A stretch of 54,126 nucleotides of DNA from Desertimonas flava (lineage in GTDB: Bacteria; Actinomycetota; Acidimicrobiia; Acidimicrobiales; Ilumatobacteraceae): positions 1-54,126 of the forward strand of contig NZ_QKYK01000037.1 in the NCBI RefSeq assembly GCF_003426815.1. The letters are read 5' to 3'. Within the stretch, counting starts at the first letter, position 1. Each line of letters opens with the position of its first letter. Below the pieces are notes generated by a model, which saw only the letters and a program-made list of their open reading frames with translations, ran no database searches and was not told the origin of the DNA. The position numbers were made by a program, and so were the translations under genes. This document shows, piece by piece, positions 19,211 through 28,671 of this stretch.

Positions 19211-22200
19211 TCAGCGGCGGGCGTCGATCTTGGCGAGGCCGCGCTCGACGGCCTCGATCAGCTCGGGGCGCAGGCGGGTGGGGTCGATGATCCGATGCAC
19301 CGAACCCACCGCCTGGGCCCGCTCGACGCTGTGGATGCGGTCGAACTCGGCGGCGACCTCGCCGAGCTTCTCGGCCCGCACCAGATCGCGGGTCTCGGCG
19401 AGCTCGGCTCGCCGCACGTTGGCCTCGTCCTCGGCGGCGCCGGCCACCTTCGCCTCCAGCGCCTTCACCCGCGGATCGGCACCAGTGCGCTCGTCGACCT
19501 CGCGGGTGAACACCACGGCGGCGGCCGGGGCGCCGCCGATGACCGAGGCGAACGACCCCTCGACGGCCAGGACCTCCATGTCATCGTTGAGCCGGGCCGA
19601 GAACACGACGAACGCTCCGCCGTGGTAGCGCGAGATCACGCAGAGCACGAACGGCCCCTCGAAGTTGACGATGGCCCGGCCGATCTCGGCGCCGTACTCC
19701 AGCTGCAGTCTCCGCAGGGACTCCGGCGAGCCGTCGAATCCCGACAGGTTGGCCAGGACGACGACCGGTCGCCGGCCCGACGCGGCGTTGATGGCGCGGG
19801 CGACCTTCTTCGACGACAGCGGGAACAACGTCCCGGCCGACCACTGGGCGGGGCCGTCCGCCGGTGTCGAGCCGTGACGGGGGAGTGGACGTGACTCGAT
19901 GCCGATCATCGACACCGCATGGCCGCCGAGACGACCGTCGTACACCACGGCCATCTCCGCCTCGGCCATCTCGGCCCATCGCTCCAGCGGCCGGCGATCG
20001 GCGTCGAGGACGGCGCCCATCACCGTCCGCACGTCGAACGGCTTCTTGCGGTCCCGGTTGGTGCTGTCGGAGAAGATCGCCCCGACCGTGGTGAACTCGC
20101 TGCCCTCGACGGTGTGAACGGCCTCGCCGGCGTCGCGGTCGCGGGGATCGTCCGTGGCTGCCGGCCGCGGCCAGCGCTCGCCTGGCGCCCGGTACGTGAG
20201 CTCGTAGTGGTCGAAGAGCACGTCGCACGCCGCCGCGATGGTGGGCGCGAAGTACTGCGCCTCGCCGTTGGGGCCCATCACGCGGGCATAGCCGCCGATG
20301 CCCAGGTTGTCCTCGGCCGACACGCCGCCGGAGTAGTCGATCGCCTGCTTGCCGGTGAGCACCATGGCGCTGTCGGGCGTCATCACGAGGATGCCGGATG
20401 TGTGCATCAGCATCGTCGCCTCGGCGTTCCAATACGGCTGGGCCCCGACGTTGATGCCGGCGACGACGACGTTGACCTCACCGCCGACCCGCCCGCCGAC
20501 CCGCCCGCCGTCCCGCCCGCCGACCCGCCCGCCGTCCCGCCCGCCCGGCTGCGTGTGCTCGACGAGCCGGCGCAGGACGGTGGCGACCCAGTCGAGGTTC
20601 TCGCTCCCCGAGTCCATGGCGATCTTGGCACCGGCCGACAGGGCGAACCACTCGATGGGGATGTCGCGCTCCTCGGCGAGGTCGATCGCCCCGAGGATGC
20701 GCCGGCACTCGGCCTCGGTGATCGCCCCCATCGCCTTGGTGGGGTCGCCGCAGATCGCGACGCGCGTCACCCCTTCGGGATAGCGCGCTGTCGGTGTCGA
20801 GACGATGCCCACCACCACGCCGGCCTTGTTCAGCCCGCGGTCACGATCGACGGGAACGAGTCGATCGGTGTCGTCGAGGTCGTACTCGACGAACGACCCG
20901 CCGCGGCCGGCCAGCAGCGGGATCAACTCGTACGGGTAGACGAGACCCCGGCGCCGGGCCTGGATGTTCTTGCGGGTGTACTCGTCGAGCGGCTGCATTG
21001 GCGCGGCGGGCGGCTCGGTGACGCGGACGGTCAGACCGCGGCCGGGCTCGTAGCCGAGACGAAGGACCGTCTCGATCGGCTCGGCCACGTCAGGCGACGC
21101 GAAGCGGGCGCTGACCACCACCTGCTCGATCCCGAGGCCCTCGGTCAGCGGTGTCAGGCGGCGGGCGATGGCCCGGACCTCGTCGAAGCCGAAGTCGACC
21201 GGCGGCCACACGTAGAGCATGACGCGGTTCCACTCGAGACGCCTCCCATCGGATCTCCGGGCGAGGGCCTGGCGGATCGCGTCGAGGCAGCCGACGAGCA
21301 CGTGCTCGACGCCGGGCAACGCCACCACTCGCCCGGCATCGTCGCGGACCGGCGTGAGATCGCGTACCTCGGCGACCGCCACGAGCCGCTCGTCGCTAGC
21401 GGTGTCGCGCGCCACGCAGTTGAAGGCGTACACGTCGTCGGCAGACGGGAGCCGGGAGATCTCGAAGTTGGCCAGGCGCCACATCTGCAGACGCCGGGCG
21501 ATCATCGGATGGAGCCCTCGGAACTTGACATCTTCGCGGAATCGATCGCGGCGGGCGTTCTCATCGTCGGCGACGTCGGCCAGCATCCAGTAGGGCCGCA
21601 CGCCGTCGTCCCCAGCACGGCGGAAGGTGAGTGGCAGGCTCGCCGAGCCGTCTGGCCGGGCGGCGATCACGGCGACGCGGCGCACGAGGCCGGGCAGCGC
21701 TGAGGCCGCGACCGCATCCTCGATCGGGCCGGCGATGACGTCGATGGACCGGTCGTCGGCGGGTGGAAGACAAGCGTACACGTCGACGACAGCGGTGTCC
21801 GGGAGGGACACGTCGCCGGCGGCGGCGGACGCGGCGTCGAGCGCGTCGGCCAGCTCGCCCGGCCGCGCCCGGAGAGCGATCACGTGGACGATGCGACCGT
21901 TGTGGCGGTACATCGCCCGGACCACGGCGAACCCGTCCACGGTCTCGACGCGCAGGTCCTCCAGGGTGCGGATCTTGTAGTAGCGGCGCGTCAGGATGGC
22001 GAGCAGCGGGCCGGGATCGTCGGTGGTGCCGAACCGGTCGCCCTCGGTGAACAGCGCCATGAGCGGCAGGGGGCAGGCGACGAGCGTGTCGGCCCGGGCG
22101 GCGGCGGTGGCGGCATCGACGCCCGGTGCGGTGAGCTCGCTGAGGACCGTGCGCATCTCGCTGCGCACGCTCGACTGGTGGGCCTCGATGACAGGCCGGT

Positions 22201-24889
22201 CGAAGTAGCGGTAGCGGACCCCTCTCGCCAGGCTGGCGATCGAAGGGTGGCGGCGCTGCGTGGACTCGATGAGACGGTCGAGGGCGTCGCGGAGCCGGGA
22301 CGGGTCCTCGGTGGCCGGGGCGCCGCTGAGTCGATCCTCGAGCAGGGCGGTGACGACGCCCAGCTGTTCGTCGCGGCGGTGATGGGCGATGGCGATGCGG
22401 ACGAGCGCGGCCTGCAGTTCGGCGGTGACGTCGAGCGTGCCGACGCCGTAGTGAGCGACGGCACGGGAAATGCGGTCGACGAACCACGAGGGGAGGCCCT
22501 CGCGCTCTGCGTCGAGCGAGCGCAGGTAGGCGCTGAACAGCTCGCGTGGGGTGCTCGTCACGACGGCTTCGGGATCGCGCCGCTCGGGCGACAGCGAGCA
22601 GAGGTCGGCGAACAGCCCGAGCGCCTCCACGTCGGCGTCGTCGTGCGGGGACCGGCAGCTGATCGCGGCGGCCGCCGATCGAGCTGCCGCAGGACCGACG
22701 TCGAAACCGAGCATGAACCCCCGCAACGTCGCGGCGGTGTCGCCGGCACCGCCCTCGGCGGCGGTCGGGCCGACGAGTTGGGCGAGGGTGAGTGCGGGCG
22801 TGGCCGGGGTCTGGTCGTCAGAGGTGGTGGTGGACGGTTCCACCCGGACGAGCGGCGCGCCGGCGTCGACCTGGGTGTTGCGCGTGACGAACACCTCGCC
22901 GACGCGGCCGTCGACGGGGGCGTTGATCGCCAGTTCCATCTTCATCGCCTCGACGACGGCGAGTCGCTGGCCGGCGACCACCTCGTCGCCGGGGGCGACG
23001 TCGACGCCGACGACGAGCGCGGCGGCCGGCGCCCGGACCACGCCCGCTTCGTCGCGCGAGAAGCGATGGGTCACGCCGTCCACCTCGACGAGGAAGTCGC
23101 CGGTGTCGTCACAGTCGGGGGGCGTGGCGATGACGACGAACGAACGCCCGTCGACGACGAGACGCGACCGCGTCCTCGTGAGGCGGTCGACCCGGACGTC
23201 GACCTCGTCCCGGCCGAGCCGGACGGCGAAACGGTCGGTGCCGAGCGTGCGCACGGGGATCCGGTACGAATGCGCGCCGTGGCGCAGCTCGACCTCGTGG
23301 CCGATGGAGCTGTCGGCATGGGCCCGTCCCCGCGCCGCCGTGCCGAAGAACCGTTGCTGTTCGAGGAGGGCGATGTCGAGCGCCGCGTCGACCGCCGCGG
23401 CGACGAGCGCCACATCGGCGTGGCGAGTGACGAGGTGCTCGTCGGTGGCCGTGAGCCGGTCGAGCCACGCCGTGTCGATCGTGCTGTCGAGCACCTCGGG
23501 TCGCTCGAGGAGGCCGAGAAGGAACGACTTGTTCGTGGTGCCGCCACGGACGAGCGCGACGGTCTGTTCCAGAGCGCGCCGCAGCCGAGCCATCGCCTCG
23601 TCCCGGTCGCGGCCCGACGCGATGATCTTGGCGATCATCGAGTCGTACTCGGGCGGGATCACATCGCCCTCGGCAACGCCGGTGTCGACCCGCACGCCGG
23701 ACCCGACGGGGAACGTGAGCGTTTCGATCGTGCCCGGGGACGGAGCGAATCCGCGCTGGGGATCCTCGGCGTTGAGGCGGGCCTCGATGGCGTATCCCGA
23801 CGGGGCCGGCGGCTCGGGGTGGGGGAGGGCACCGCCCGACGCGACGTGCAGCTGCAGCTTGACGAGGTCGACGCCCGTGGTGAGCTCGGTGACCGGATGC
23901 TCGACCTGCAGCCGGGTGTTGACCTCGAGGAAGGCGAAGCCCGACAGCACGTCACCGGCGGTGGGGGAGGTCGGGGGGTCCACGGGGGGCGGAGCCCCCC
24001 TTGAGTACAGGAACTCGACGGTGCCGGCGTTCGTGTACCCGGCCAGCTTGGCGAGGCGGACGGCAGCGGCACGCAGCTCGCGGTCCTGGTCGGGAGTGAT
24101 CGCCACGCAGTGGGACTCCTCGATGACCTTCTGGTTGCGGCGCTGGAGGCTGCAGTCGCGCACGCCGAGCGCCCACACCGTGCCGTGCTCGTCGCCGATC
24201 AGCTGCACTTCGACGTGACGAGCGCCGGTGACGACGCGCTCCATGAACACGGTCGGGTCGCCGAACGCCTTGGCCCCTTCGTTGCGGGCGCTGTCGAAGG
24301 CCTCGGCCAGTCCCTCGGGCCCGTCGACGCGGCGGATGCCTCGCCCGCCGCCGCCGGCGGTGGCCTTGATCATCAGCGGGTAGCCGATGCGCTCGCCGGC
24401 GGCGATGGCCGCGGCGAGCGAGTCGACCGGGCCGCCGCTCCATTCGGCCACCGGCACGCCCGCTTCCTCGGCCAGCAGCTTGGCGCCGATCTTGTCGCCG
24501 AGGCGCCGCATCACGTCGGGCCGGGGACCGATGAACGTGACGCCCAGCCGATCGCAGAGCTCGGCGAACTCCGGGCGCTCGGCGACGAAGCCCCAGCCGA
24601 CCCACGCGGCGTCGGCCCGCGCAGCAACGAGGGCGGCCTCGAGGACGGAAAGGTCGAGATAGGGAGATCCGGTCGCCGCCGAGTCACGCCCGGCGTCGAT
24701 GCACACCGCCTCGTCGGCCTCGCGGACGAACATCGCCCGCCGCTCGGCGTCGGTGTGGAGGGCGATGGAGCGGATGTCCTGACCCGTCTCGTGGCGCAGC
24801 TCGCGCACGGCGTTGACGAGGCGCATCGCCGCCTCGCCGCGATTGACGACGGCGATTCGCCGCACGCCGGTGGAGCCCGTGATCGTCAC
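19211..24889 (-). CDS. Single-chain biotin-dependent acyl-CoA carboxylase (BC-BCCP-CT fusion)
   Basis: This 1892-residue multienzyme should carboxylate an acyl-CoA (acetyl-, propionyl- or longer) using ATP and bicarbonate. Order: biotin carboxylase (about 10-460; IKATAGGGGRGIR, EVNTRLQVEHPVTE), a linker, the biotinyl domain with EAMKMEL (biotin-Lys near 649), a central region (about 700-1250), then a carboxyltransferase with both halves (about 1280-1890). The stretch MIARRLQMWRLANFEISRLP and following VRDLTPVRD recall eukaryotic ACC and the single-chain carboxylases described in Deinococcus; most actinobacteria have separate subunits. Two in-frame oddities: a proline-rich insert at about 293-313 and a GGR(D/V) repeat at about 1450-1470. 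GTG 24889 is fixed by a -10 box 7 nt upstream. The acyl-CoA substrate is not determinable here. Confidence 0.92.
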   Translation of the reverse strand: MTITGSTGVRRIAVVNRGEAAMRLVNAVRELRHETGQDIRSIALHTDAERRAMFVREADEAVCIDAGRDSAATGSPYLDLSVLEAALVAARADAAWVGWGFVAERPEFAELCDRLGVTFIGPRPDVMRRLGDKIGAKLLAEEAGVPVAEWSGGPVDSLAAAIAAGERIGYPLMIKATAGGGGRGIRRVDGPEGLAEAFDSARNEGAKAFGDPTVFMERVVTGARHVEVQLIGDEHGTVWALGVRDCSLQRRNQKVIEESHCVAITPDQDRELRAAAVRLAKLAGYTNAGTVEFLYSRGAPPPVDPPTSPTAGDVLSGFAFLEVNTRLQVEHPVTELTTGVDLVKLQLHVASGGALPHPEPPAPSGYAIEARLNAEDPQRGFAPSPGTIETLTFPVGSGVRVDTGVAEGDVIPPEYDSMIAKIIASGRDRDEAMARLRRALEQTVALVRGGTTNKSFLLGLLERPEVLDSTIDTAWLDRLTATDEHLVTRHADVALVAAAVDAALDIALLEQQRFFGTAARGRAHADSSIGHEVELRHGAHSYRIPVRTLGTDRFAVRLGRDEVDVRVDRLTRTRSRLVVDGRSFVVIATPPDCDDTGDFLVEVDGVTHRFSRDEAGVVRAPAAALVVGVDVAPGDEVVAGQRLAVVEAMKMELAINAPVDGRVGEVFVTRNTQVDAGAPLVRVEPSTTTSDDQTPATPALTLAQLVGPTAAEGGAGDTAATLRGFMLGFDVGPAAARSAAAAISCRSPHDDADVEALGLFADLCSLSPERRDPEAVVTSTPRELFSAYLRSLDAEREGLPSWFVDRISRAVAHYGVGTLDVTAELQAALVRIAIAHHRRDEQLGVVTALLEDRLSGAPATEDPSRLRDALDRLIESTQRRHPSIASLARGVRYRYFDRPVIEAHQSSVRSEMRTVLSELTAPGVDAATAAARADTLVACPLPLMALFTEGDRFGTTDDPGPLLAILTRRYYKIRTLEDLRVETVDGFAVVRAMYRHNGRIVHVIALRARPGELADALDAASAAAGDVSLPDTAVVDVYACLPPADDRSIDVIAGPIEDAVAASALPGLVRRVAVIAARPDGSASLPLTFRRAGDDGVRPYWMLADVADDENARRDRFREDVKFRGLHPMIARRLQMWRLANFEISRLPSADDVYAFNCVARDTASDERLVAVAEVRDLTPVRDDAGRVVALPGVEHVLVGCLDAIRQALARRSDGRRLEWNRVMLYVWPPVDFGFDEVRAIARRLTPLTEGLGIEQVVVSARFASPDVAEPIETVLRLGYEPGRGLTVRVTEPPAAPMQPLDEYTRKNIQARRRGLVYPYELIPLLAGRGGSFVEYDLDDTDRLVPVDRDRGLNKAGVVVGIVSTPTARYPEGVTRVAICGDPTKAMGAITEAECRRILGAIDLAEERDIPIEWFALSAGAKIAMDSGSENLDWVATVLRRLVEHTQPGGRDGGRVGGRDGGRVGGRVGGEVNVVVAGINVGAQPYWNAEATMLMHTSGILVMTPDSAMVLTGKQAIDYSGGVSAEDNLGIGGYARVMGPNGEAQYFAPTIAAACDVLFDHYELTYRAPGERWPRPAATDDPRDRDAGEAVHTVEGSEFTTVGAIFSDSTNRDRKKPFDVRTVMGAVLDADRRPLERWAEMAEAEMAVVYDGRLGGHAVSMIGIESRPLPRHGSTPADGPAQWSAGTLFPLSSKKVARAINAASGRRPVVVLANLSGFDGSPESLRRLQLEYGAEIGRAIVNFEGPFVLCVISRYHGGAFVVFSARLNDDMEVLAVEGSFASVIGGAPAAAVVFTREVDERTGADPRVKALEAKVAGAAEDEANVRRAELAETRDLVRAEKLGEVAAEFDRIHSVERAQAVGSVHRIIDPTRLRPELIEAVERGLAKIDARR
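20481..20540. repeat. 12-bp minisatellite inside the carboxylase gene
   Basis: Five consecutive units of CCGCCGWCCCGC encode GGRD/GGRV repeats on the minus strand. Since the unit is a multiple of 3, copy-number change would not shift the frame. It lies in the carboxyltransferase half. Confidence 0.85.
23984..24000. repeat. GC hairpin inserted in frame in the biotin carboxylase domain
   Basis: GGGGGGC-GGA-GCCCCCC is a perfect 7-bp hairpin within a segment coding extra residues (RGAPPPVDPPTSP) between TVEFL and FLEVNTR, two motifs normally only a few residues apart. Similar GGGGGC...GCCCCC hairpins followed by CACCCCC appear intergenically after metK (54020-54047). Confidence 0.65.
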
Positions 24890-24896
24890 TCGGGGG

Positions 24897-24902
24897 ATCG
24901 TA
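24897..24902 (-). promoter_or_regulatory. -10 box of the acyl-CoA carboxylase gene
   Basis: TACGAT on the minus strand lies 7 nt before the GTG at 24889, implying a leaderless transcript. Confidence 0.5.
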
Positions 24903-24977
24903 GATCTCGGCGATGGGCCGACCGTGATCCCCTCCCGCCGTCGGACACGGGGCGGCCCGGCGCCGGTTGGCGAGGCG

Positions 24978-25880
24978 TCAGGCGAAGAGGCTGCGGTCCT
25001 GCCGGGCGGGCTCGGCCTTGCGCAGCATCTCGATGCGGTGGGCGGCGGCCACGGCAGCGATCGCTCCCGCCGGCTTCACCCCCGACGTCGTCTGGCCCGT
25101 GGTGATGCTCAACCACTCCTCGTAGTCGATCTCGTAGTCGGCCACCCGCACCATGATCTCGTAGGGCGTGCCGTAGATCTCGCCGTCGACGATCACCTCG
25201 GCTCGCGGGTGAATCGTGGCGTCGGGATCACGAAGGGGCCAGTCCGTCTCCCAGAGGAAGGCGAGCACGTTGGTGACGTCGAACGCCGTGAAGTCGCGCA
25301 CGCCCTGATCGGTGACGTCGGTGGTGACCGATACCGACACGGTGGCCGTCAACTCGTCGAACGTGATCGGATCGACCGCCGTGATCGCGTCGTTGTTGTC
25401 CATCAGCTGGTCGCCGATCGGCCCGCTGTCGCCGACGAGGACGGCGACGGCGTCGAGGACCGCTTGGTCGGCGGCCGAGTGGTTCGCCGGATCTGGAGCC
25501 GGCGTGGGGTCCGGCGTGGGGGTGGGATCGGGCGTCGGGTTGGGCCCAGCCGGCAGTTCCGATCCGGGGACGGTGTCCGACTTGGTGATCGCCGTGAACG
25601 TGTAGACACCGGGGGAGACGAGGGTGGCGACCGCCGCGATGCTGTCGCGTCCGACGAGGGCGAAGCACAGCATCTCACCGTCGCTGTTCTGCGTGGGCGG
25701 GAGCGTGCACGTGATGTCGCTCGGGCGCAGACTGGTGTTGGCGAGGAGATAGACGCGGAACTGGGCCTCGGCGAGCTCCGAGTTCTTGTCGCCGTCGCCC
25801 GCCGCGGTGGCCACGCCGGCACCGGTGGTCGCGGCCAAAACGGCGGCCACAGCTGTCCCCACGATTGCACGACGTCGCAT
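24978..25880 (-). CDS. Secreted protein of unknown function with proline-rich linker
   Basis: This 300-residue protein has a signal peptide (RRRAIVGTAVAAVLAATTGAGVATAA, cleavage likely after ATA or TAA). An N-terminal domain (about 28-110) contains two cysteines (ITC and LCF) that may pair. A PTPDPTPTPDPTPAPDP linker follows at about 115-131, then a C-terminal domain (about 135-285) with no motif I recognise. It is probably exported and either free or cell-wall associated; there is no lipobox or LPXTG. The ATG is 7 nt after a TAGTGT -10 box. It is the gene after the carboxylase on the same strand direction, but each has its own promoter. Confidence 0.8.
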   Translation of the reverse strand: MRRRAIVGTAVAAVLAATTGAGVATAAGDGDKNSELAEAQFRVYLLANTSLRPSDITCTLPPTQNSDGEMLCFALVGRDSIAAVATLVSPGVYTFTAITKSDTVPGSELPAGPNPTPDPTPTPDPTPAPDPANHSAADQAVLDAVAVLVGDSGPIGDQLMDNNDAITAVDPITFDELTATVSVSVTTDVTDQGVRDFTAFDVTNVLAFLWETDWPLRDPDATIHPRAEVIVDGEIYGTPYEIMVRVADYEIDYEEWLSITTGQTTSGVKPAGAIAAVAAAHRIEMLRKAEPARQDRSLFA

Positions 25881-25887
25881 CCGCAGG

Positions 25888-25893
25888 ACACTA
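25888..25893 (-). promoter_or_regulatory. -10 box of the secreted protein gene
   Basis: TAGTGT on the minus strand lies 7 nt before the ATG at 25880, so the transcript is probably leaderless. Confidence 0.5.
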
Positions 25894-25974
25894 GACCCTG
25901 CACCCGACGATCACGACGCGAGCTACCACACCCGCGCCGGGCAAGCGTTCCGGGGCATCAGCCCGCCGATTGGG

Positions 25975-25980
25975 TAAGAC
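25975..25980 (+). promoter_or_regulatory. -10 box of glgA
   Basis: TAAGAC (or AAGACT one base later) lies 7 nt before the ATG at 25988; probable leaderless start. Confidence 0.4.
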
Positions 25981-25987
25981 TCACGTG

Positions 25988-27439
25988 ATGAGGATCGTGT
26001 TCGCCACTGCCGAGCTGGCGCCCGTCGCCGCCGTGGGCGGGCTGGCCCAGGCCGCCGCCGGACTCACGGCGGAGCTGCGGAGGCAGGGCGTCGAGGTCGA
26101 CGTCGTGCTGCCCGACTACAGCGGACTGGAACTGGCGGACGAGCAGGTCGAGCCGCTCGTCGTGCCGGGATGGGCGGGGCCGGTCACCATGCGCACCGGG
26201 GTCCACGCCGTCGCCGGTCCCCTGCGGCTCGTGTCGGCCCCCAACCTGCGCCGGGCGCATCCCTATCTGCAACCCGACGGCACCGGGTGGCCCGACAACG
26301 CCGAACGGTTCATGGTGTTCTCGGCGGCGATCGCCGCGTTCGTCGCAGCTCGCCGGCCCGACGTACTCCACGTAAACGACTGGCACACGGGCGCCGCCCT
26401 GGCCGCGGTCGACCCCTCCCTGCCCACCGTGCTGTCGCTCCACAACCTGGCCTATCAGGGAACGACCGACGGATCGTGGCTGACGCGCATCGGTCCGCGC
26501 GCCGTTCACTACGAGTGGTACGGCGGGACCAATCCGCTGTCCGGGGCGATCGCCCTGGCCGATGCCGTCGTCGCCGTCTCGCCGACGTACGCGTCCGAGA
26601 TCCTCACCCCGGAGGGTGGTTTCGGCCTCGACGGCGCGCTCCGCGATCGCTGGGCCGCGGTGTCGGGCATCCTCAACGGCATCGACGACATGGCGTGGGA
26701 TCCGGCCACCGACCCCGCCCTCGCCGCCGCCTACTCGGCGGCCGACTCCACCGACGACCGAGCCGCCGCCAAAGCCGGCAACCGGGCCGTCGTCGCCGGA
26801 CGCGTCGGTTGGGAGGGCGACGACGGCCGGCCGCTCGCCGTGATGGTGACGCGGCTCACCGACCAGAAGGGGGTCGACCTCGTCGCCCCGTTGGTGCCGG
26901 TGCTCGACGACGTCCCGTTGCGGCTCGTGGTGCTCGGAACGGGCGACGCGAGGCTCGCCGACCACCTGCGGGCGGCAGCTACCGCCCATCCCGGCTCGTT
27001 CGCCTTCGTCGAGGCCTACGACGACGCGTTCGCCCACCTGCTGTTCGGCGCCGCCGACATCTACCTGATGCCGAGCCGGTTCGAACCGTGCGGCCTCGCC
27101 CAGATGCAGGCCATGCGGTACGGCGCCCTTCCGGTGGTCACCGACGTCGGCGGTCTGCACGACACCGTGGTCGACGCCGACCGGCAGCGCAACGGCACCG
27201 GCTTCGTCGCGCCCGCGGTCACCGAGGCGGCCGTGACGGCCGCGCTCTTCCGGGCGGTCCGGCGATTGTCGAACCGTCGCCAGCGAGAGGCGATGACGAA
27301 GCGGGCGATGCGGATCGACTGGTCGTGGCGGGACCCGGTGCGGCGCTACATCGCGCTCTACCAACGGCTCATCGCGTCGCGGGCGGCGGATCCGGCCACC
27401 TTTGCGGTGCGAGGAACCGCGCACCCGCCGTCGCACTGA
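25988..27439 (+). CDS. glgA: Glycogen synthase, GT5 type
   Basis: This 483-residue GT-B glycosyltransferase should extend alpha-1,4-glucan from ADP-glucose. N-terminal domain: MRIVFATAELAPVAAVGGLAQ, DVLHVNDWHTG, SLHNLAYQG. C-terminal domain: MVTRLTDQKGVDL, and SRFEPCGLAQMQAMRYGALPVV with the catalytic Glu region. The lysine of the KXGGL nucleotide-binding motif of GT5 synthases is Ala here (AVGGL), which may affect ADP-glucose use. ATG 25988 is preferred over the upstream in-frame start because the family begins there and a -10 box lies 7 nt before. glgC follows 14 bp later. Confidence 0.88.
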   Translation: MRIVFATAELAPVAAVGGLAQAAAGLTAELRRQGVEVDVVLPDYSGLELADEQVEPLVVPGWAGPVTMRTGVHAVAGPLRLVSAPNLRRAHPYLQPDGTGWPDNAERFMVFSAAIAAFVAARRPDVLHVNDWHTGAALAAVDPSLPTVLSLHNLAYQGTTDGSWLTRIGPRAVHYEWYGGTNPLSGAIALADAVVAVSPTYASEILTPEGGFGLDGALRDRWAAVSGILNGIDDMAWDPATDPALAAAYSAADSTDDRAAAKAGNRAVVAGRVGWEGDDGRPLAVMVTRLTDQKGVDLVAPLVPVLDDVPLRLVVLGTGDARLADHLRAAATAHPGSFAFVEAYDDAFAHLLFGAADIYLMPSRFEPCGLAQMQAMRYGALPVVTDVGGLHDTVVDADRQRNGTGFVAPAVTEAAVTAALFRAVRRLSNRRQREAMTKRAMRIDWSWRDPVRRYIALYQRLIASRAADPATFAVRGTAHPPSH

Positions 27440-27440
27440 C

Positions 27441-27446
27441 TACCTT
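27441..27446 (+). promoter_or_regulatory. -10 box of glgC
   Basis: TACCTT lies 7 nt before the GTG at 27454 and directly after the glgA stop. glgC may therefore be transcribed on its own as well as with glgA. Confidence 0.45.
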
Positions 27447-27453
27447 GGGCCAG

Positions 27454-28671
27454 GTGGCTGACCCCAAGGTCCTCGTGATCGTGCTCGCCGGCGGAGAGGG
27501 CAAGCGCCTGCTCCCGCTCACCAACGACCGGGCCAAACCGGCGGTGCCCTTCGGGGGCTCGTACCGGCTGATCGACTTCGCGCTGTCCAACTTCGCCAAT
27601 GCCGGACTGCTCAAGATGGTGGTCCTCACGCAGTACAAGAGCCACAGCCTCGACCGCCACATCAGCCAGACGTGGCGCTTCTCGACGATGCTCGGCGACT
27701 ACGTCACGCCGGTACCCGCACAGATGCGGCGGGGCCCGTTCTGGTTCTCCGGCTCGGCCGACGCGATCTACCAGAACCTCAACCTGATCCACGACGAGAG
27801 CCCCGATCTGGTCGCCGTGTTCGGCGCCGACCACATCTACCGCATGGATCCCCGCCAGATGATCGACCACCACGTCGAGGTCGGCGCCGGCGTGTCGGTG
27901 GCGGCGATCCCCGTGCCGGTCCACGAGGCCCGGTCGTTCGGCGTGATCGAGGTCGACGAGTCGGGCAAGATCCTCGAGTTCCACGAGAAGGTGGACAACC
28001 CGCCGACGATGCCGGGCGACGACACGCGGTGCCTGGCCTCGATGGGCAACTACGTGTTCGACACGCAGACGCTCGTCGACGTCGTGACGCCCCGGGACGA
28101 CACGTACACCGACATCGGCGGCCACGTGCTGCCGGCGCTCACCCGCCAGGGGGTGGCCCACGTGTACGACTTCTCGACCAACGTCGTGCCCGGCCAGGAC
28201 GATCGCGAGCGGGGCTACTGGCGCGACGTCGGGACGATCGACTCGTACTTCGCCGCCAACATGGACCTGATCGCCCCGCTGCCGGCGTTCAACCTGTACA
28301 ACGACGCCTGGCCGGTGTACACGTACCGGGGCGCCGAGCCACCGGCCAAGGTGTCACGCGGGCCCGGCTACGAGCCGTCCTACGTCGACGGGTCCCTGCT
28401 GTGTCAAGGGTCGATCGTGTCGGGCGCCCACGTGGAGCGGTCGATCATCTCCAATGGTTGCTACGTGTCCCACGACGCCCACGTCACCGACTCGATCCTC
28501 TTCCCGGGTGTCCGGGTCGGTCCCGGCGCCCGGTTGAACCGCTGCATCGTCGACAAGAACGTGGTGATCCCCGACTGGCACCGCATCGGGTTCGACGCCG
28601 TCCACGACGCCGAGCAGTTCACCGTCAGCGAGTCCGGCATCACGGTGATCGAAAAGGATCGCGCCTTGTAG
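27454..28671 (+). CDS. glgC: Glucose-1-phosphate adenylyltransferase
   Basis: This 405-residue enzyme makes ADP-glucose from glucose-1-phosphate and ATP, the committed step of glycogen synthesis. The nucleotidyltransferase part has VLAGGEGKRLLPLTNDRAKPAVPFGG split across its signature, GSADAIYQN, GADHIYRMD and the substrate loop. The C-terminal left-handed beta-helix is complete (GSIVSGAHVERSIISNGCYVSHDAHV). GTG 27454 matches the family start and the -10 box 7 nt upstream. With glgA it forms a glycogen synthesis pair. Confidence 0.95.
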   Translation: MADPKVLVIVLAGGEGKRLLPLTNDRAKPAVPFGGSYRLIDFALSNFANAGLLKMVVLTQYKSHSLDRHISQTWRFSTMLGDYVTPVPAQMRRGPFWFSGSADAIYQNLNLIHDESPDLVAVFGADHIYRMDPRQMIDHHVEVGAGVSVAAIPVPVHEARSFGVIEVDESGKILEFHEKVDNPPTMPGDDTRCLASMGNYVFDTQTLVDVVTPRDDTYTDIGGHVLPALTRQGVAHVYDFSTNVVPGQDDRERGYWRDVGTIDSYFAANMDLIAPLPAFNLYNDAWPVYTYRGAEPPAKVSRGPGYEPSYVDGSLLCQGSIVSGAHVERSIISNGCYVSHDAHVTDSILFPGVRVGPGARLNRCIVDKNVVIPDWHRIGFDAVHDAEQFTVSESGITVIEKDRAL

